NCBI RefSeq assembly: GCF_018760785.1
Contig: NZ_JAHHZO010000011.1
Coordinates: forward strand, 62,001-126,000
From: Rhizobium sp. CSW-27
GTDB lineage: Bacteria > Pseudomonadota > Alphaproteobacteria > Rhizobiales > Rhizobiaceae
Reading direction: 5' to 3'
DNA length: 64,000 bases
Part shown: in pieces, positions 29,894 through 39,247 of the stretch
How positions within the stretch are numbered: the stretch's first letter is position 1
How the letters are laid out: each line of letters begins with the position of its first letter
Made by a program: the position numbers and the translations under genes
The notes under the pieces: model-generated
What the model saw: only the letters and a program-made list of their open reading frames with translations
What the model was told of the DNA's origin: nothing
Database searches by the model: none

Positions 29894-29922
29894 TTGCACG
29901 GTCAGGTCGGCGACTCTATCGA
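29894..29922 (+). promoter_or_regulatory. Candidate sigma-70 promoter of the malic enzyme gene
   Basis: TTGCAC (29894-29899) and TATCGA (29917-29922) are spaced by 17 bases, placing a transcription start about 63 bases before the ATG. The elements lie in the short divergent gap shared with mutS, whose own promoter is not obvious. Confidence 0.4.
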
Positions 29923-29991
29923 TTATTCCCCCGACAATACAACAGAGCGTGTCCGCCCTTGGCCGGATGCCCACAACATGCTGGAGGAGAC

Positions 29992-32289
29992 ATGGTGAAG
30001 GACAGCCGCAGCCCCGAGGGGGCAACGCGCAAACGTGCATCGGTGACGGAGCAGGAGGCGCTTGATTTCCACAGCACCGGCCGCCCCGGCAAACTCGAAA
30101 TCATGCCGACGAAACCGATGGCGACGCAGCGCGACCTGTCGCTCGCCTATTCGCCGGGCGTGGCCGTGCCGGTCAAGGCGATCGCCGCCGATCCGGCGAC
30201 AGCCTATGACTACACGACGCGCGGCAACATGGTGGCGGTGATTTCGAACGGCACCGCCATTCTCGGCCTCGGCAATTTGGGCGCGCTGGCTTCCAAGCCG
30301 GTGATGGAGGGCAAGTCGGTCCTCTTCAAGCGCTTCGCCGATGTCGATTCCATCGATCTCGAGGTCGACACGGAAAATGTCGACGAGTTCATCAACTGCG
30401 TGCGCTATCTCGGCCCCTCCTTCGGCGGCATCAACCTGGAGGACATCAAGGCGCCGGAATGCTTCATCATCGAAAGCCGCCTGCGCGAGCTGATGGACAT
30501 CCCGGTCTTTCATGACGACCAGCACGGCACCGCGATCATCGCCGCCGCAGGCCTCATCAACGCGCTGGAACTCACGGGTCGCGACCTGAAGACGACGAAG
30601 CTCGTCTGCAACGGCGCGGGTGCCGCCGCCATTGCCTGTATCGAGCTCATCAAGGCCATGGGTTTCAACCCGGAGAACATCATTCTCTGCGATACCAAGG
30701 GCGTGATCTATCAGGGCCGCACCGAAGGCATGAACCAGTGGAAGAGCGCGCATGCGGTGAAGACCGACCGCCGCACGCTGGAAGAGGCGATGAAGGGTGC
30801 CGACGTGGTGTTCGGCCTGTCGCAGAAGGGAGCCTTCTCCGAAGAGATGATCCGCTCCATGGCGGACCGCCCGATCATTTTCGCCATGGCCAATCCGGAT
30901 CCGGAAATCACGCCGGAGGAAGTGGCGCGCATCCGCGACGACGCGATCATGGCGACCGGCCGGTCGGACTATCCGAACCAGGTCAACAACGTCCTCGGCT
31001 TTCCCTACATCTTCCGCGGCGCGCTCGACGTGCGGGCGCGGCAGATCAATGATGCGATGAAGATTGCCGCCGCCGAGGCGCTGGCACATCTTGCGCGCGA
31101 GGATGTGCCGGACGACGTAGCGGCCGCCTATCAGGGCGTTCGCCCGCGCTTCGGGCCGCAATACATCATTCCCGTGCCTTTTGATCCGCGTCTCATCTCG
31201 GCCATTCCGGTGGCCGTGGCGCGGGCCGCCATCGAAAGCGGCGTTGCGCGCCGGGTGATCGAGGATCTGGGCGCCTATGGTCGCGAGCTGTCCGCCCGCC
31301 GCGATCCGATCGCCGCCACCACGCAAGGGATCTACGAGCAGGTGCGCCGCCGGCCGAAGCGGGTGGTGTTCGCCGAAGCGGAAGAAGAGCAGGTGATGCG
31401 CGCCGCCGTTTCCTTCATCGGCCAGGGCCTCGGCACCGCCATCCTGCTCGGCCGCGACGACGTGATCCGCTCCACGGCCGAACGGGCGGGCATCGAACTG
31501 GATCGCCCCGGCATCGAGATCGTCAATGCCCGTCTATCGAACCGCGTCGAAGCCTATATCGACTATCTTTACGCCCGCCTGCAGCGGGAAGGTTACCTGC
31601 AGCGCGACGTGCAGCGCCTGATCCACAACGACCGCAACCACTTTGCAGCCTGCATGGTGGCGCTTGGCGATGCGGACGCCATGGTGACGGGCACGACCCG
31701 CAATTATGCAACGGCGCTATCGGATGTGCGCCGCTGCATTGATGCCAAGCCCGGACATAAGGTGATCGGGGTGTCGATCATCGTCTCGCGGGCCCGCACG
31801 GTTTTCGTGGCGGATACGGCCGTGCATGACATGCCGAGCGCTGAGGAACTGGCCGACATCGCCTGCGAGGCGGCGCGTCTTGCGCGCCGCATGGGTTACG
31901 AGCCGCGCGTGGCCATGCTTGCCTATTCCACCTTCGGCCAGCCGCGCGGCGAACGCTCGGAGCGGGTGCGCGAGGCGGTCAAGATCCTCGACCAGCGCCG
32001 CGTGGACTTCGAATATGACGGAGAAATGGGCGCCGATATCGCGTTGAACGCCACGCGGATGGAGCAGTATCCCTTCTGCCGCCTGTCCGGAACCGCCAAT
32101 GTGCTGGTGATGCCGGCGATCCATTCGGCGGCAATTTCCACGCGCATGCTGGAGGAACTCGGTGGCTCGACGCTGATCGGTCCGCTGCTGGTCGGTCTCG
32201 ACAAGTCGGTGCAGATCACCTCCATGGGCGCCAAGGATACCGACATCGTCAACATGGCCGCGATCGCCGCCTACAACGCCGGCACGTGA
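29992..32289 (+). CDS. maeB: NADP-dependent malic enzyme with phosphotransacetylase-like domain
   Basis: Oxidatively decarboxylates malate to pyruvate in the cytosol, giving NADPH. The 765 residues comprise a malic-enzyme part (about 20-425; [11 protein letters not shown] holds the catalytic Tyr region, [10 protein letters not shown] the metal site) and a C-terminal phosphotransacetylase-like domain (about 435-765) thought to be regulatory, possibly sensing acetyl-CoA. This layout matches rhizobial Tme/MaeB. The ATG follows a strong GGAGG. In Sinorhizobium the gene lies between mutS and olsB; here a toxin-antitoxin pair separates it from olsB. Confidence 0.95.
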   Translation: MVKDSRSPEGATRKRASVTEQEALDFHSTGRPGKLEIMPTKPMATQRDLSLAYSPGVAVPVKAIAADPATAYDYTTRGNMVAVISNGTAILGLGNLGALASKPVMEGKSVLFKRFADVDSIDLEVDTENVDEFINCVRYLGPSFGGINLEDIKAPECFIIESRLRELMDIPVFHDDQHGTAIIAAAGLINALELTGRDLKTTKLVCNGAGAAAIACIELIKAMGFNPENIILCDTKGVIYQGRTEGMNQWKSAHAVKTDRRTLEEAMKGADVVFGLSQKGAFSEEMIRSMADRPIIFAMANPDPEITPEEVARIRDDAIMATGRSDYPNQVNNVLGFPYIFRGALDVRARQINDAMKIAAAEALAHLAREDVPDDVAAAYQGVRPRFGPQYIIPVPFDPRLISAIPVAVARAAIESGVARRVIEDLGAYGRELSARRDPIAATTQGIYEQVRRRPKRVVFAEAEEEQVMRAAVSFIGQGLGTAILLGRDDVIRSTAERAGIELDRPGIEIVNARLSNRVEAYIDYLYARLQREGYLQRDVQRLIHNDRNHFAACMVALGDADAMVTGTTRNYATALSDVRRCIDAKPGHKVIGVSIIVSRARTVFVADTAVHDMPSAEELADIACEAARLARRMGYEPRVAMLAYSTFGQPRGERSERVREAVKILDQRRVDFEYDGEMGADIALNATRMEQYPFCRLSGTANVLVMPAIHSAAISTRMLEELGGSTLIGPLLVGLDKSVQITSMGAKDTDIVNMAAIAAYNAGT

Positions 32290-32308
32290 TCCTTCTTGCC
32301 GGCTTTTT

Positions 32309-32343
32309 CCGGGTGGGCTAAACTTTGCGCAAAGCCCATCCGG
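32309..32343 (+). terminator. Hairpin between maeB and the antitoxin gene
   Basis: CCGGGTGGGCT (32309-32319) pairs with AGCCCATCCGG (32333-32343) with one G-T wobble. No T run follows, and the 3' arm touches the antitoxin ribosome site GGGAG (32342-32346). It may end maeB transcription, or modulate antitoxin translation. Confidence 0.45.
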
Positions 32344-32351
32344 GAGCCTCC

Positions 32352-32597
32352 ATGAAGGAGATCAGCCTGCAGGAAGCCCGTTCGCAACTGTCACGACTCT
32401 TGCACGAGGCAGCGAACGGCGACGGCTTTGTCATTGCGAAAGACGGCAAGCCGCTGGTGAAGGTGGTTGCCGTCGAAGATGCCCCGAAGCCGAAGCGACG
32501 TGTTGGCTTCCTCAAGGGCCAGATCTCCTTGCCGGCCGATTTCGACAGCATGCATGCCAAGGACATTGAAGAGATGTTCTACGGCAACGGCAAATGA
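32352..32597 (+). CDS. Phd/YefM-family antitoxin
   Basis: Protein of 81 residues. The N-terminal MKEISLQEARSQLSRLLHEA and GDGFVIAKDGKPLVKVV segments are the Phd/YefM DNA-binding fold; the C-terminal part (about 50-81, FLKGQISLPADFDSMHAKDIEEMF) is the toxin-neutralising tail. It should bind and inhibit the adjacent PIN toxin and repress the pair's promoter. The ATG follows GGGAG. Its stop overlaps the toxin start by 4 bases (ATGA). Confidence 0.9.
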   Translation: MKEISLQEARSQLSRLLHEAANGDGFVIAKDGKPLVKVVAVEDAPKPKRRVGFLKGQISLPADFDSMHAKDIEEMFYGNGK

Positions 32598-33892
32598 GAG
32601 TTCTGGCTGACACGCACATCCTGGCCTGGTTTGCCAATGATGCGCCGGAATTGACCGCGGAGATGTGCGCGATCATCGAGAATGAAGCAAACGTGGTGTT
32701 TTTCAGTGCCGCGAGTGTCTGGGAACTTTCGATCAAGAAAGCCCTGAACAAGATCGGATTTCGCCTGCAACCCCGCGCCCTGCATCAGGCTCTTCTCGCC
32801 AACGGCTTTGAGGAACTCCCGGTCACGTCGCTCCACGCCTTGCGCGTGGAAACACTTCCACCCATCCACAAGGATCCGTTCGACCGGATCCTGATTGCCC
32901 AGAGCATGCAGGAGGACATGGTGCTTCCGACGACAGACCGTATGGTCGCGCAGTATGGCGCGCCGGTGCGGCTCGTCCGAGGTTCGCTCGAATCAGCTGG
33001 CGAAGCGGCCGGCGTCTGCGCCATAGTAATTGATGTAGCGACCGGAGATCGATTGGGTCGGAAGCACCACGAGCACATCGGTAGTGTTGAAAGCCTGGTC
33101 CACCACGGCGCCGTTGCCGATCATGGCGCCGAGGCGCAGATACCCCTTGATCAGCGGCGGCATCGCCATCAGCGCCCGCTTCGGGTTGACGGCCTCCGGC
33201 GGCATCAGATCCATTTCACGGTAGAGATCGGGACGGGCACTCGCCGCCCAGTCGCCCTTGGCGAGCACCGTGTGGTGCAGGAAGGAGAGAGCCAGTGCGT
33301 GCTGTTCCGGGCTGACGCCGGGGAAGGAGGCACAGCCGATCATGGCATGAATGCCATGACGCAGGGCATAGGCCCAGTTGCCCTGCCACAGCAGTTCCAC
33401 CGTCCGTTTGGTGCGGTAGTGCGGCAGCACGCAGGAGCGGCCGAGTTCCATGAATCGCTTGTCCGAATGGCGGGCAAGCAGTGGTTCGATGTCGAATTCG
33501 CAGGCGGTATAGAAGCCCCCATGCGCCATCGCCACGTCCTGGCGCAGAAGGCGATAGGTGCCGACGATCTGATCTTCCGGATCGCCGTCGAGCGCGGTAT
33601 CGACCACCAGAAGATGGTCGCAGATGTCGTCGAAGGCATCGGCGTCACGCTGGCGGCGCATGGCGTCCGGCGGCAGCTGTGCGTGCATTTCCTCAACGAA
33701 GACGCGGTATCGCAGGGCCTGGGCAGCATCCACTTCGCGCGCATTGCGGGCGAGCCGCGTCTCCAGTGTGCCGATCCGACCAAGCACGTCACCGCGCAAG
33801 GAGGCCGGCAGGGCAGGTTGTTCGACGCTCAGCGACACTTCGCGTTCCAGCAGTTCAACGGTCATCAGATCTCATCCGTCGCAGGAGGTTGA
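32594..33892 (+). CDS. VapC-type PIN-domain toxin whose frame has lost its stop codon
   Basis: Residues 1 to about 128 form a normal VapC-like PIN domain: D6 in LADTHILAW, E44 in SVWELSIKK, and D96/D113-region acids in KDPFDRILIA and PTTDRMVA. Such toxins are ribonucleases restrained by the paired antitoxin. Family members end near APVRLV, but here codon 129 (32978-32980) is CGA, one base from TGA, and the frame stays open for 304 more codons, antisense to nearly all of olsB. The extension looks like a shadow of olsB, not a domain. Either a stop-loss mutation or a sequencing error explains it; the toxin may be inactive. Confidence 0.65.
   Translation: MRVLADTHILAWFANDAPELTAEMCAIIENEANVVFFSAASVWELSIKKALNKIGFRLQPRALHQALLANGFEELPVTSLHALRVETLPPIHKDPFDRILIAQSMQEDMVLPTTDRMVAQYGAPVRLVRGSLESAGEAAGVCAIVIDVATGDRLGRKHHEHIGSVESLVHHGAVADHGAEAQIPLDQRRHRHQRPLRVDGLRRHQIHFTVEIGTGTRRPVALGEHRVVQEGESQCVLFRADAGEGGTADHGMNAMTQGIGPVALPQQFHRPFGAVVRQHAGAAEFHESLVRMAGKQWFDVEFAGGIEAPMRHRHVLAQKAIGADDLIFRIAVERGIDHQKMVADVVEGIGVTLAAHGVRRQLCVHFLNEDAVSQGLGSIHFARIAGEPRLQCADPTKHVTAQGGRQGRLFDAQRHFAFQQFNGHQISSVAGG
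32993..33865 (-). CDS. olsB: Ornithine-acyl-ACP N-acyltransferase
   Basis: GNAT-fold enzyme of 290 residues that transfers 3-hydroxyacyl chains from ACP to ornithine, the first step of ornithine-lipid synthesis; OlsA then adds the second chain. Diagnostic stretches are QALRYRVFVEEM (about 49-60), VGTYRLLRQDVA, and LGRSCVLPHYRTKRTVELLWQG. The C-terminus SISGRYINYYGADAGRFAS is complete. Ornithine lipids replace phospholipids in phosphate-starved Sinorhizobium, and a candidate PHO box precedes this gene. Its 3' end abuts the PIN-toxin gene. Confidence 0.93.
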   Translation of the reverse strand: MTVELLEREVSLSVEQPALPASLRGDVLGRIGTLETRLARNAREVDAAQALRYRVFVEEMHAQLPPDAMRRQRDADAFDDICDHLLVVDTALDGDPEDQIVGTYRLLRQDVAMAHGGFYTACEFDIEPLLARHSDKRFMELGRSCVLPHYRTKRTVELLWQGNWAYALRHGIHAMIGCASFPGVSPEQHALALSFLHHTVLAKGDWAASARPDLYREMDLMPPEAVNPKRALMAMPPLIKGYLRLGAMIGNGAVVDQAFNTTDVLVVLPTQSISGRYINYYGADAGRFAS

Positions 33893-33911
33893 TCCCATAG
33901 ATCATCAAACT

Positions 33912-33929
33912 GCAACAGGAAAGTGACAA
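33912..33929 (-). promoter_or_regulatory. Candidate PHO box upstream of olsB
   Basis: On the minus strand TTGTCAC-TTTC-CTGTTGC gives two 7-base half-sites 11 bases apart, compared with the PhoB consensus CTGTCAT-N4-CTGTCAT (5 and 4 matches). It lies 46-64 bases before the olsB start, where a PhoB-activated promoter would be expected. olsB of Sinorhizobium is phosphate-regulated, which supports the call. Confidence 0.5.
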
Positions 33930-33984
33930 AAGAAGAGCAGGATCCGCAAAGCCATGCGGAACGGGCATCAGGTGTGAAAGATGA

Positions 33985-35946
33985 TCACGCGGTCAGGCAG
34001 CGCGTCACCGCGGCTTCCATCTCGCGCAGCAGAACCTGCGGGTCGACGGGCTTCTGCAGCACGCAGCAGGCGCCGCGCCGCAGCATGTCCTGCTGCAGGT
34101 CCTCGTTCATTTCACCGCTCAGCACCAGCACGGGCGCGCGGCCCTGACCGTTGCTGCGTCTCTCCCCCAGGCTGGTCAGCACCTGCCCGAGATCGCCGCC
34201 CGGCATGTGAATGTCGGAGATGATGACATCCGGATGACGCTCCGCCAGAGCCGCCTCCCGGAGTGCAACGAGATCGCCGACATGCTGCACGGCATGTCCG
34301 GCCTTGCGCAGTGCCGCCCCCACCATCATCGCGCTGACCGGATCGTCCTCGGCCAACAGCACGGAGAGGCGCCGCTGAGGCGCCGGCGCTTGCGGTCGCA
34401 TCTCGACGCGCATGTCCTGTGGCAGACGGCCGGCAACGCCACCCAGCCGACCGCGCAGCACATCCACCAGCGACTGTTCGCGCAGCGGGCGGATCAGCCA
34501 GGCGTCGAAGCTGTCCCAGGGCTGCGCCGCCCGTTCTTCCGGACTGACCAGCAGGATCCGACGCATGGACTGCATCGTCGAGGGCGGCGGCAGGATGCCG
34601 CCAACCCGGTGGTCGACGATGACATCCGTGAAGGCCATGCCCTGCCGGGCAAGCTGGGCAATGGTGAATTCGGCCTCGTTGAGCGAACGCACATGCCGGC
34701 AGCGCCCCCCCAGCGTCTCGATGGTGGCAATGGTCGCGCCTGCCGCCGGTCCCGATGGTGCGATCAGCAGCACGCGCGAGGAGCGCAGCAGCAGCATGCG
34801 GTCATTGCCTTCCTTGCCGGCATCCACGAAGCTGGCCGGGAAGCGGATGGTGAAGGTGGTGCCGCGACCCTTTTCGCTGGCAACGGACAGAGAGCCGCCG
34901 AACTCCCGCAGGATGCGGGTGGCAATCGACAGGCCAAGGCCCGTGCCGCCGCTGCGCTCGGCTGCGGTTCCCGCCTGCTCGAATTCGACAAAGATCCGCT
35001 GCTGTTCCTCCCGGGTCATGCCCGGACCGGTATCGGCAACCGTGATGACCACGTCACCGCCATCCATCGCGACGCGGGCCAGAACCCCGCCCGACGTGGT
35101 GAATTTCACCGCATTGCCGATCACGTTGAAAAGCACCTGGCGCAGCCGTGCCGGGTCGAAGTCCATCAGCGTCGGCACGTCGAAGGCCACCGTCGCGCCG
35201 ATCTCGATCGATTTCTCGTGCGCGCGCGGTGCCAGCATTTCGACCACGCTTTCCAGCAGCTGGCGCAGGTTCTCCGCGCGGCTGTTCAGGCGGAAGCGGC
35301 CGGCCTGCAGCGTGGCATAATCCAGCAGGTCATCGACCAACTGGGCCATGGCCAGCCCCGCCTGATGAATGCCGTTGATGTAGTTCTTCTGTTCGAGCGT
35401 CAGGCTGGTCTGCTCCAGCAGATGGCTCATGCCGAGAATGCCGGTCAGCGGCGTGCGCAGTTCATGCACCACGGTCGCCATGTGCCGTGTCTTGGCATGG
35501 CTTTCCTCTTCGGCATGCAGGCGCGCCTCCTCGCGCCGATGGCCCGCATCGCGCTCGGCCGTCACGTCACGGGCGAGGCTGAATACCTGTGCCTGGCGTG
35601 AGGCCTCGTCTTCCACCACCCGATCCTGCCACCACAGAACCAGCAGGCCCTGCGGCGTCAGCACCTCGATATCCTTCGGCTGTGCCAGCGGCTCATGCGG
35701 CAGGCCGATGCCCACCTCTTCCGGCATGCGGCCTTCGGCCCGCGCCGGGGCGATCATCCGCGCCAGCGTGCGGTTCACGCAAACGATGCGCCCGTCGAGC
35801 CCGCGCACAAGGCCCGGGGCGGCAAACAGGTCCTGGCTGTCGAGAAAGGAGCGGGCCAACGCCTCCAATGCACTGGAAGGCGGCCCGGCACAAGACGGCT
35901 GGTCCGCCTCCGGGATCGCTTCGCCGCCTGTCACGAGATCTTCCAT
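33985..35946 (-). CDS. Hybrid sensor histidine kinase with C-terminal receiver
   Basis: Cytoplasmic protein of 653 residues without membrane helices. Order: PAS-like region (about 28-130), HisKA with H161 in VVHELRTPLTG, HATPase with N278 (N box), DTGPGM (305-310) and GGTGLGLS (333-340), a degenerate receiver (about 390-505, keeps D445 but lacks the acidic pair and has R486 for Lys), then a complete receiver (about 527-650: E533/D534/D535, D578 in IISDIHMPG, K632 in LQKPV). Phosphotransfer to an outside Hpt protein is likely. Signal and partner are unknown. Confidence 0.92.
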   Translation of the reverse strand: MEDLVTGGEAIPEADQPSCAGPPSSALEALARSFLDSQDLFAAPGLVRGLDGRIVCVNRTLARMIAPARAEGRMPEEVGIGLPHEPLAQPKDIEVLTPQGLLVLWWQDRVVEDEASRQAQVFSLARDVTAERDAGHRREEARLHAEEESHAKTRHMATVVHELRTPLTGILGMSHLLEQTSLTLEQKNYINGIHQAGLAMAQLVDDLLDYATLQAGRFRLNSRAENLRQLLESVVEMLAPRAHEKSIEIGATVAFDVPTLMDFDPARLRQVLFNVIGNAVKFTTSGGVLARVAMDGGDVVITVADTGPGMTREEQQRIFVEFEQAGTAAERSGGTGLGLSIATRILREFGGSLSVASEKGRGTTFTIRFPASFVDAGKEGNDRMLLLRSSRVLLIAPSGPAAGATIATIETLGGRCRHVRSLNEAEFTIAQLARQGMAFTDVIVDHRVGGILPPPSTMQSMRRILLVSPEERAAQPWDSFDAWLIRPLREQSLVDVLRGRLGGVAGRLPQDMRVEMRPQAPAPQRRLSVLLAEDDPVSAMMVGAALRKAGHAVQHVGDLVALREAALAERHPDVIISDIHMPGGDLGQVLTSLGERRSNGQGRAPVLVLSGEMNEDLQQDMLRRGACCVLQKPVDPQVLLREMEAAVTRCLTA

Positions 35947-36165
35947 GGCCCCCCAAGGCTCCGCAATGCTTGCCCAGACATTCGATGATCCGCCTCAGCC
36001 GCGTCAGGCCTCGTCGGCTTGACCTTTGCCGTCCCCGCCCAGGCCCGGCTCCGGTCGACGGCGGAACGAAGAAGATCTTCCCGGCTCGTCAAGATCGGCG
36101 TAGTCCCACACGCGCCTGCTTAGCACGTGTTTCCTTCCCAATGCTTTACACCTCAAGGGTAAAAG

Positions 36166-36669
36166 TTACGCCTGCTTGCGTCTAGACCCTAGAATTTCGT
36201 CGAGTATCACGCAACCGGCACCAACGGTAATGAAGGAATCGGCCAGGTTGAAGACCGCGAACGACCAGCTCTGCGTGTAGAAGAGAAGGTAATCGATGAC
36301 ATGACCGTAGATGAACCGGTCGAGAATGTTTCCGAGCGCACCGGCGATGATGAACGCAAAGCCGGTATGCGCAAAGGCGCGGTCCTTCGGCGTGCGCTGC
36401 CAGAGCCAGAGCACGAAGGCGACGATGACGAGCCGCATCGTCACGATGAACCAGCCCTCCATGTCGGACAGCATCGAGAAGGCGACGCCGAGATTGTAGG
36501 TGCGGTAGAGCGCGAAGAAGGGCAGCACATGCACGGCCTGCTGCAGCGGCAGCAGGGTCTCCACCGCGATCTTGATCCCCTGGTCGAGCAGCACGGCAAA
36601 GAGCACGAACACAAGGATCGGCAGCGGGCGCGACAGAAGCGTCGGCTGGGTCTGAACGGGGTCCGGCAT
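36166..36669 (-). CDS. lspA: Lipoprotein signal peptidase (signal peptidase II)
   Basis: Inner-membrane aspartyl protease of 167 residues with four helices that removes prolipoprotein signal peptides. The catalytic pair is D117 (GNILDR) and D144 (FNLADS). The usual N-x-G-A-A-F motif appears as NLGVAFS (59-65). It functions before Lnt, which is encoded elsewhere in this window. Its ATG overlaps the stop of the preceding RNA methyltransferase gene. Confidence 0.95.
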   Translation of the reverse strand: MPDPVQTQPTLLSRPLPILVFVLFAVLLDQGIKIAVETLLPLQQAVHVLPFFALYRTYNLGVAFSMLSDMEGWFIVTMRLVIVAFVLWLWQRTPKDRAFAHTGFAFIIAGALGNILDRFIYGHVIDYLLFYTQSWSFAVFNLADSFITVGAGCVILDEILGSRRKQA

Positions 36670-37535
36670 CAGGCCTCCAGGCTCAGCAGATGGCGACGCG
36701 CCTCGAACAGCATGACGGCCGTTGCGACTGCAAGATTGAGCGAATCCGCCCGGCCCTGCTGCGGAATGCGCGCCAGGCGGTCGGCGGCGCCTGCCAGCTG
36801 GTCCGGCAGGCCGGATTGCTCGTTGCCCATCAGGAGAATGGTGGGCTTGGCCTTGTAGTCGATGGTGCGATAGTCAACGGCGCCCGCCAGATGCGTTGCC
36901 ACCACCTGCGCGCCGGATTGACGGCTGAAGGCAAGGAATTCTGCCACGGACGCGCGGTAGAGCGGCATGGCGAAGATGGAGCCCATGGTGGCCCGCACCG
37001 TTTCCAGCGAGAACGGATCGGTGCATTCCCCCACCAGGATGACACCCGAGGCGCCAGCGGCATCGGCCGTGCGGATGATCGTGCCGAGATTGCCCGGATC
37101 GCGCACCCGGTCAAGCGCCACGAAGGTCTGGTTTCTTTCCGGCGCCAGATGATCGAGCCGCTGCCATTGCTGTTCGAAGATGCCGACCACCATCTGCGGA
37201 TTGTCGCGCCGGGTGACGGAGGACAGCACCTTTTCGCTGACTTCGAGCACCAGCCCGCCGCGCGCCACCGTCCTTGCCGCCACCTGTTCCACCAGCGGCT
37301 TGCCCTTGGCGGCCTTGGCATAAACCAGCGTGCGGATGCTCCAGCCGAGCTCCAGCGCATCGATGACGAGCTTCAGCCCTTCCGCCATGAAGGTGCCGCT
37401 TTCCTCGCGGTCCTTCTTGTTGGTCAGCGCCTTGATATCCTTGATGATCGGATTGGAAAGGCTGGTGACCTCCTTCACCTGCCCCACGCGTCCGGCCCCG
37501 GGGCGGGCACCCGTCTTGAAATCGTCGTCTCTCAT
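36669..37535 (-). CDS. SpoU/TrmH-family RNA 2'-O-methyltransferase
   Basis: SPOUT-fold enzyme of 288 residues. The N-terminal substrate-binding domain begins [21 protein letters not shown]-like (about 24-45; here V-T-S-L-S-N), and the catalytic knot has [31 protein letters not shown] and [25 protein letters not shown], the three SpoU motifs. RlmB-like rRNA methylation is the most probable role; tRNA cannot be excluded. ATGA overlaps join it to the preceding methyltransferase and to lspA. Confidence 0.92.
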   Translation of the reverse strand: MRDDDFKTGARPGAGRVGQVKEVTSLSNPIIKDIKALTNKKDREESGTFMAEGLKLVIDALELGWSIRTLVYAKAAKGKPLVEQVAARTVARGGLVLEVSEKVLSSVTRRDNPQMVVGIFEQQWQRLDHLAPERNQTFVALDRVRDPGNLGTIIRTADAAGASGVILVGECTDPFSLETVRATMGSIFAMPLYRASVAEFLAFSRQSGAQVVATHLAGAVDYRTIDYKAKPTILLMGNEQSGLPDQLAGAADRLARIPQQGRADSLNLAVATAVMLFEARRHLLSLEA

Positions 37536-38635
37536 GCGCGCACCCATCGGCTGAAAAGGGAAGTGGAGAGTGCCCGGCCATGGCCCCTGCCATCAAGCCC
37601 TGCCTCACGAATCACCAGCTCGCCGGATTCGACCGCACCGCCGGCGCCGCGCATCGTCTCGCGCATCAGTTCGTGGATCGAATAGAAGCTTGCCCGGATC
37701 GAATAGGCGGTCAGCACCAGGCCGATCGCGTTCGGCGACAGGATCTCGCGGCAGACATCGAGCATCAGCGGCAGCTGCTCGAACAGATGGAACACCTCGC
37801 CGTTCGGACCGCGACCGAATTTCGGCGGATCGGCCAGGATGATGTCGTAGCGGCTGCCGCGACGCTCCTCGCGCAGGATGAACTTCATCGCATCCTCGCA
37901 GATCCAGCGGATCGGCGCGCGCTCCAGCCGCGACAGGGCCTGGTTCTCGCGCGCCCAGCCGATCGCCTTCTTGGAGGCATCCACATGCGTCACTTCGGCA
38001 CCGGCGGCCGCTGCCACCAGCGAGGCAACGCCCGTATAGCCGAACAGGTTGAGAACCCGGATCGGCCGGCCGGCGCGTTCCGCCTGGGCCTTGACCCAGG
38101 ACCAGTGGACGATCTGCTCGGGAAACACCCCGACATGGCGAAAGGCGGTAAACCGGCCGAGGAAATCGATGTCGAGCAGCGACAGCGGCCAGGTTTCGCC
38201 AAGGGCGGCCTTCGGAAAGCGCCAGCGTCCCATGCCATCCTCGTCCGTGTCGCCGGTGAAGACGGCATCCGCGCCCTCCCAGACCTGCGGGGCAAGCGAC
38301 GGCTGCCACAGCGCCTGCGCCTCCGGCCGCACGATGCGATAGGGGCCGTACTGTTCGAGCTTCAGGCCCTGCCCGCTGTCTATCAGGTGGAAATCGCCTG
38401 CGCCCTGCGATTCGAGGATGACCGGCACGCGCTCGGCCGGCAGTTCGCCGCTGCGCCGGATCAGCGGGCGCATTTCGGCAGCCGGCGCCGTCGCGGCGTC
38501 CGGCCGGGCGGCCTTGGCCGGCTTCTCGATCCGGGCCGGCTTCTCGGGCAGGCGTTCGTCACGGCGCTCGCGGCGCGGCCCGTCGCCCTTGGTCTTCTGG
38601 GAGCGCGGCTCTCGCCGCTCAAATGTCTTCTTCAA
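37532..38635 (-). CDS. Class I SAM-dependent methyltransferase, RlmI-like
   Basis: Protein of 367 residues. A basic, proline-rich N-terminal tail (1-55) precedes a domain with VLNLFGYTGVASLVAAAAGAEVTHVDAS (SAM motif I, about 192-219) and the DPPKFGRG motif characteristic of rRNA cytosine-C5 or guanine-N2 methyltransferases of the RlmI/RlmK group. It lacks an obvious PUA domain. Likely an rRNA base modifier. First gene of a three-gene minus operon with the SpoU enzyme and lspA. Confidence 0.85.
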   Translation of the reverse strand: MKKTFERREPRSQKTKGDGPRRERRDERLPEKPARIEKPAKAARPDAATAPAAEMRPLIRRSGELPAERVPVILESQGAGDFHLIDSGQGLKLEQYGPYRIVRPEAQALWQPSLAPQVWEGADAVFTGDTDEDGMGRWRFPKAALGETWPLSLLDIDFLGRFTAFRHVGVFPEQIVHWSWVKAQAERAGRPIRVLNLFGYTGVASLVAAAAGAEVTHVDASKKAIGWARENQALSRLERAPIRWICEDAMKFILREERRGSRYDIILADPPKFGRGPNGEVFHLFEQLPLMLDVCREILSPNAIGLVLTAYSIRASFYSIHELMRETMRGAGGAVESGELVIREAGLDGRGHGRALSTSLFSRWVRA

Positions 38636-38764
38636 CGCGTCTTGTCCGCTGCTGGCAGGTCGTGCCGAGCAAATAGCACTGGTCTGCCCCTTGGCAAAGC
38701 GCTTTCCCCTCTGCGATACAGGGAGTTGAAGGGTCTTGATGGGAGCAGACCCCGGGAGGACATG

Positions 38765-39232
38765 ATGGATATCAGTGGAGAAGAGCGCATCGCCGCGCCA
38801 AGATCGGTCGTCTGGGCAGCCCTCAACGACCCGGACATCCTGCGCCAGTGCATCCCCGGCTGTCAGACGCTGGAGCAGCGTTCACCGACCGAGCTGGCTG
38901 CAACGGTAAAGGTGAAAATCGGCCCCGTCTCGGCAAGCTTCAGCGGCGAGGTCACCCTGTCGGAGATCACCCCGCCGGAAAGCTACCGCATTTCCGGCGA
39001 AGGCAAGGGCGGCATTGCCGGCTTCGCCAAGGGCTTTGCCGATGTGGTGCTGACGGAGGACGGGGATGAGACGATCCTGCGCTACAGCGCCGAGGCCCAG
39101 GTGGGCGGCAAGCTGGCTCAGCTCGGATCGCGACTGATCGGCTCGACCTCGCAGAAGCTCGCGCAACAGTTCTTCGCCAATTTCAATGCCGCTGTCGGCG
39201 CCCCAGCCGCCGACGGTATGGAGCAGGCCTGA
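38765..39232 (+). CDS. CoxG-family (carbon monoxide dehydrogenase subunit G) SRPBCC protein
   Basis: Protein of 155 residues with a START-like SRPBCC fold: MDISGEERIAAPRSVVWAALNDPDILRQCIPGCQ is broken here as its conserved opening (1-34), then a beta-rich core with KIGPVSASFSGEVTL and YRISGEGKGGIAGFAKG. CoxG of CO oxidisers anchors the enzyme to the membrane, but solitary members without cox genes are common and their role is unknown. No coxMSL genes lie nearby. The second of two adjacent ATGs is better spaced after GGGAGGA. Confidence 0.88.
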   Translation: MDISGEERIAAPRSVVWAALNDPDILRQCIPGCQTLEQRSPTELAATVKVKIGPVSASFSGEVTLSEITPPESYRISGEGKGGIAGFAKGFADVVLTEDGDETILRYSAEAQVGGKLAQLGSRLIGSTSQKLAQQFFANFNAAVGAPAADGMEQA

Positions 39233-39247
39233 CCGGTCCGGCCAGCC

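Noticed and set aside
29923-31326. 467-codon open frame on the minus strand opposite the malic enzyme
   Set aside because: Shadow frame; the plus strand encodes a complete conserved enzyme.
32309-33000. Toxin-antitoxin pair as part of an insertion sequence or genomic island
   Set aside because: No transposase, integrase, terminal inverted repeats or target duplications were visible around the pair.
37580-38764. In-frame upstream extension of the CoxG-family protein
   Set aside because: It would run antisense through an RlmI-like methyltransferase; the short start has a strong ribosome site and matches the family N-terminus.
38765-39232. Carbon monoxide oxidation locus
   Set aside because: Only a solitary CoxG-family gene is present; no coxM, coxS or coxL genes lie nearby.
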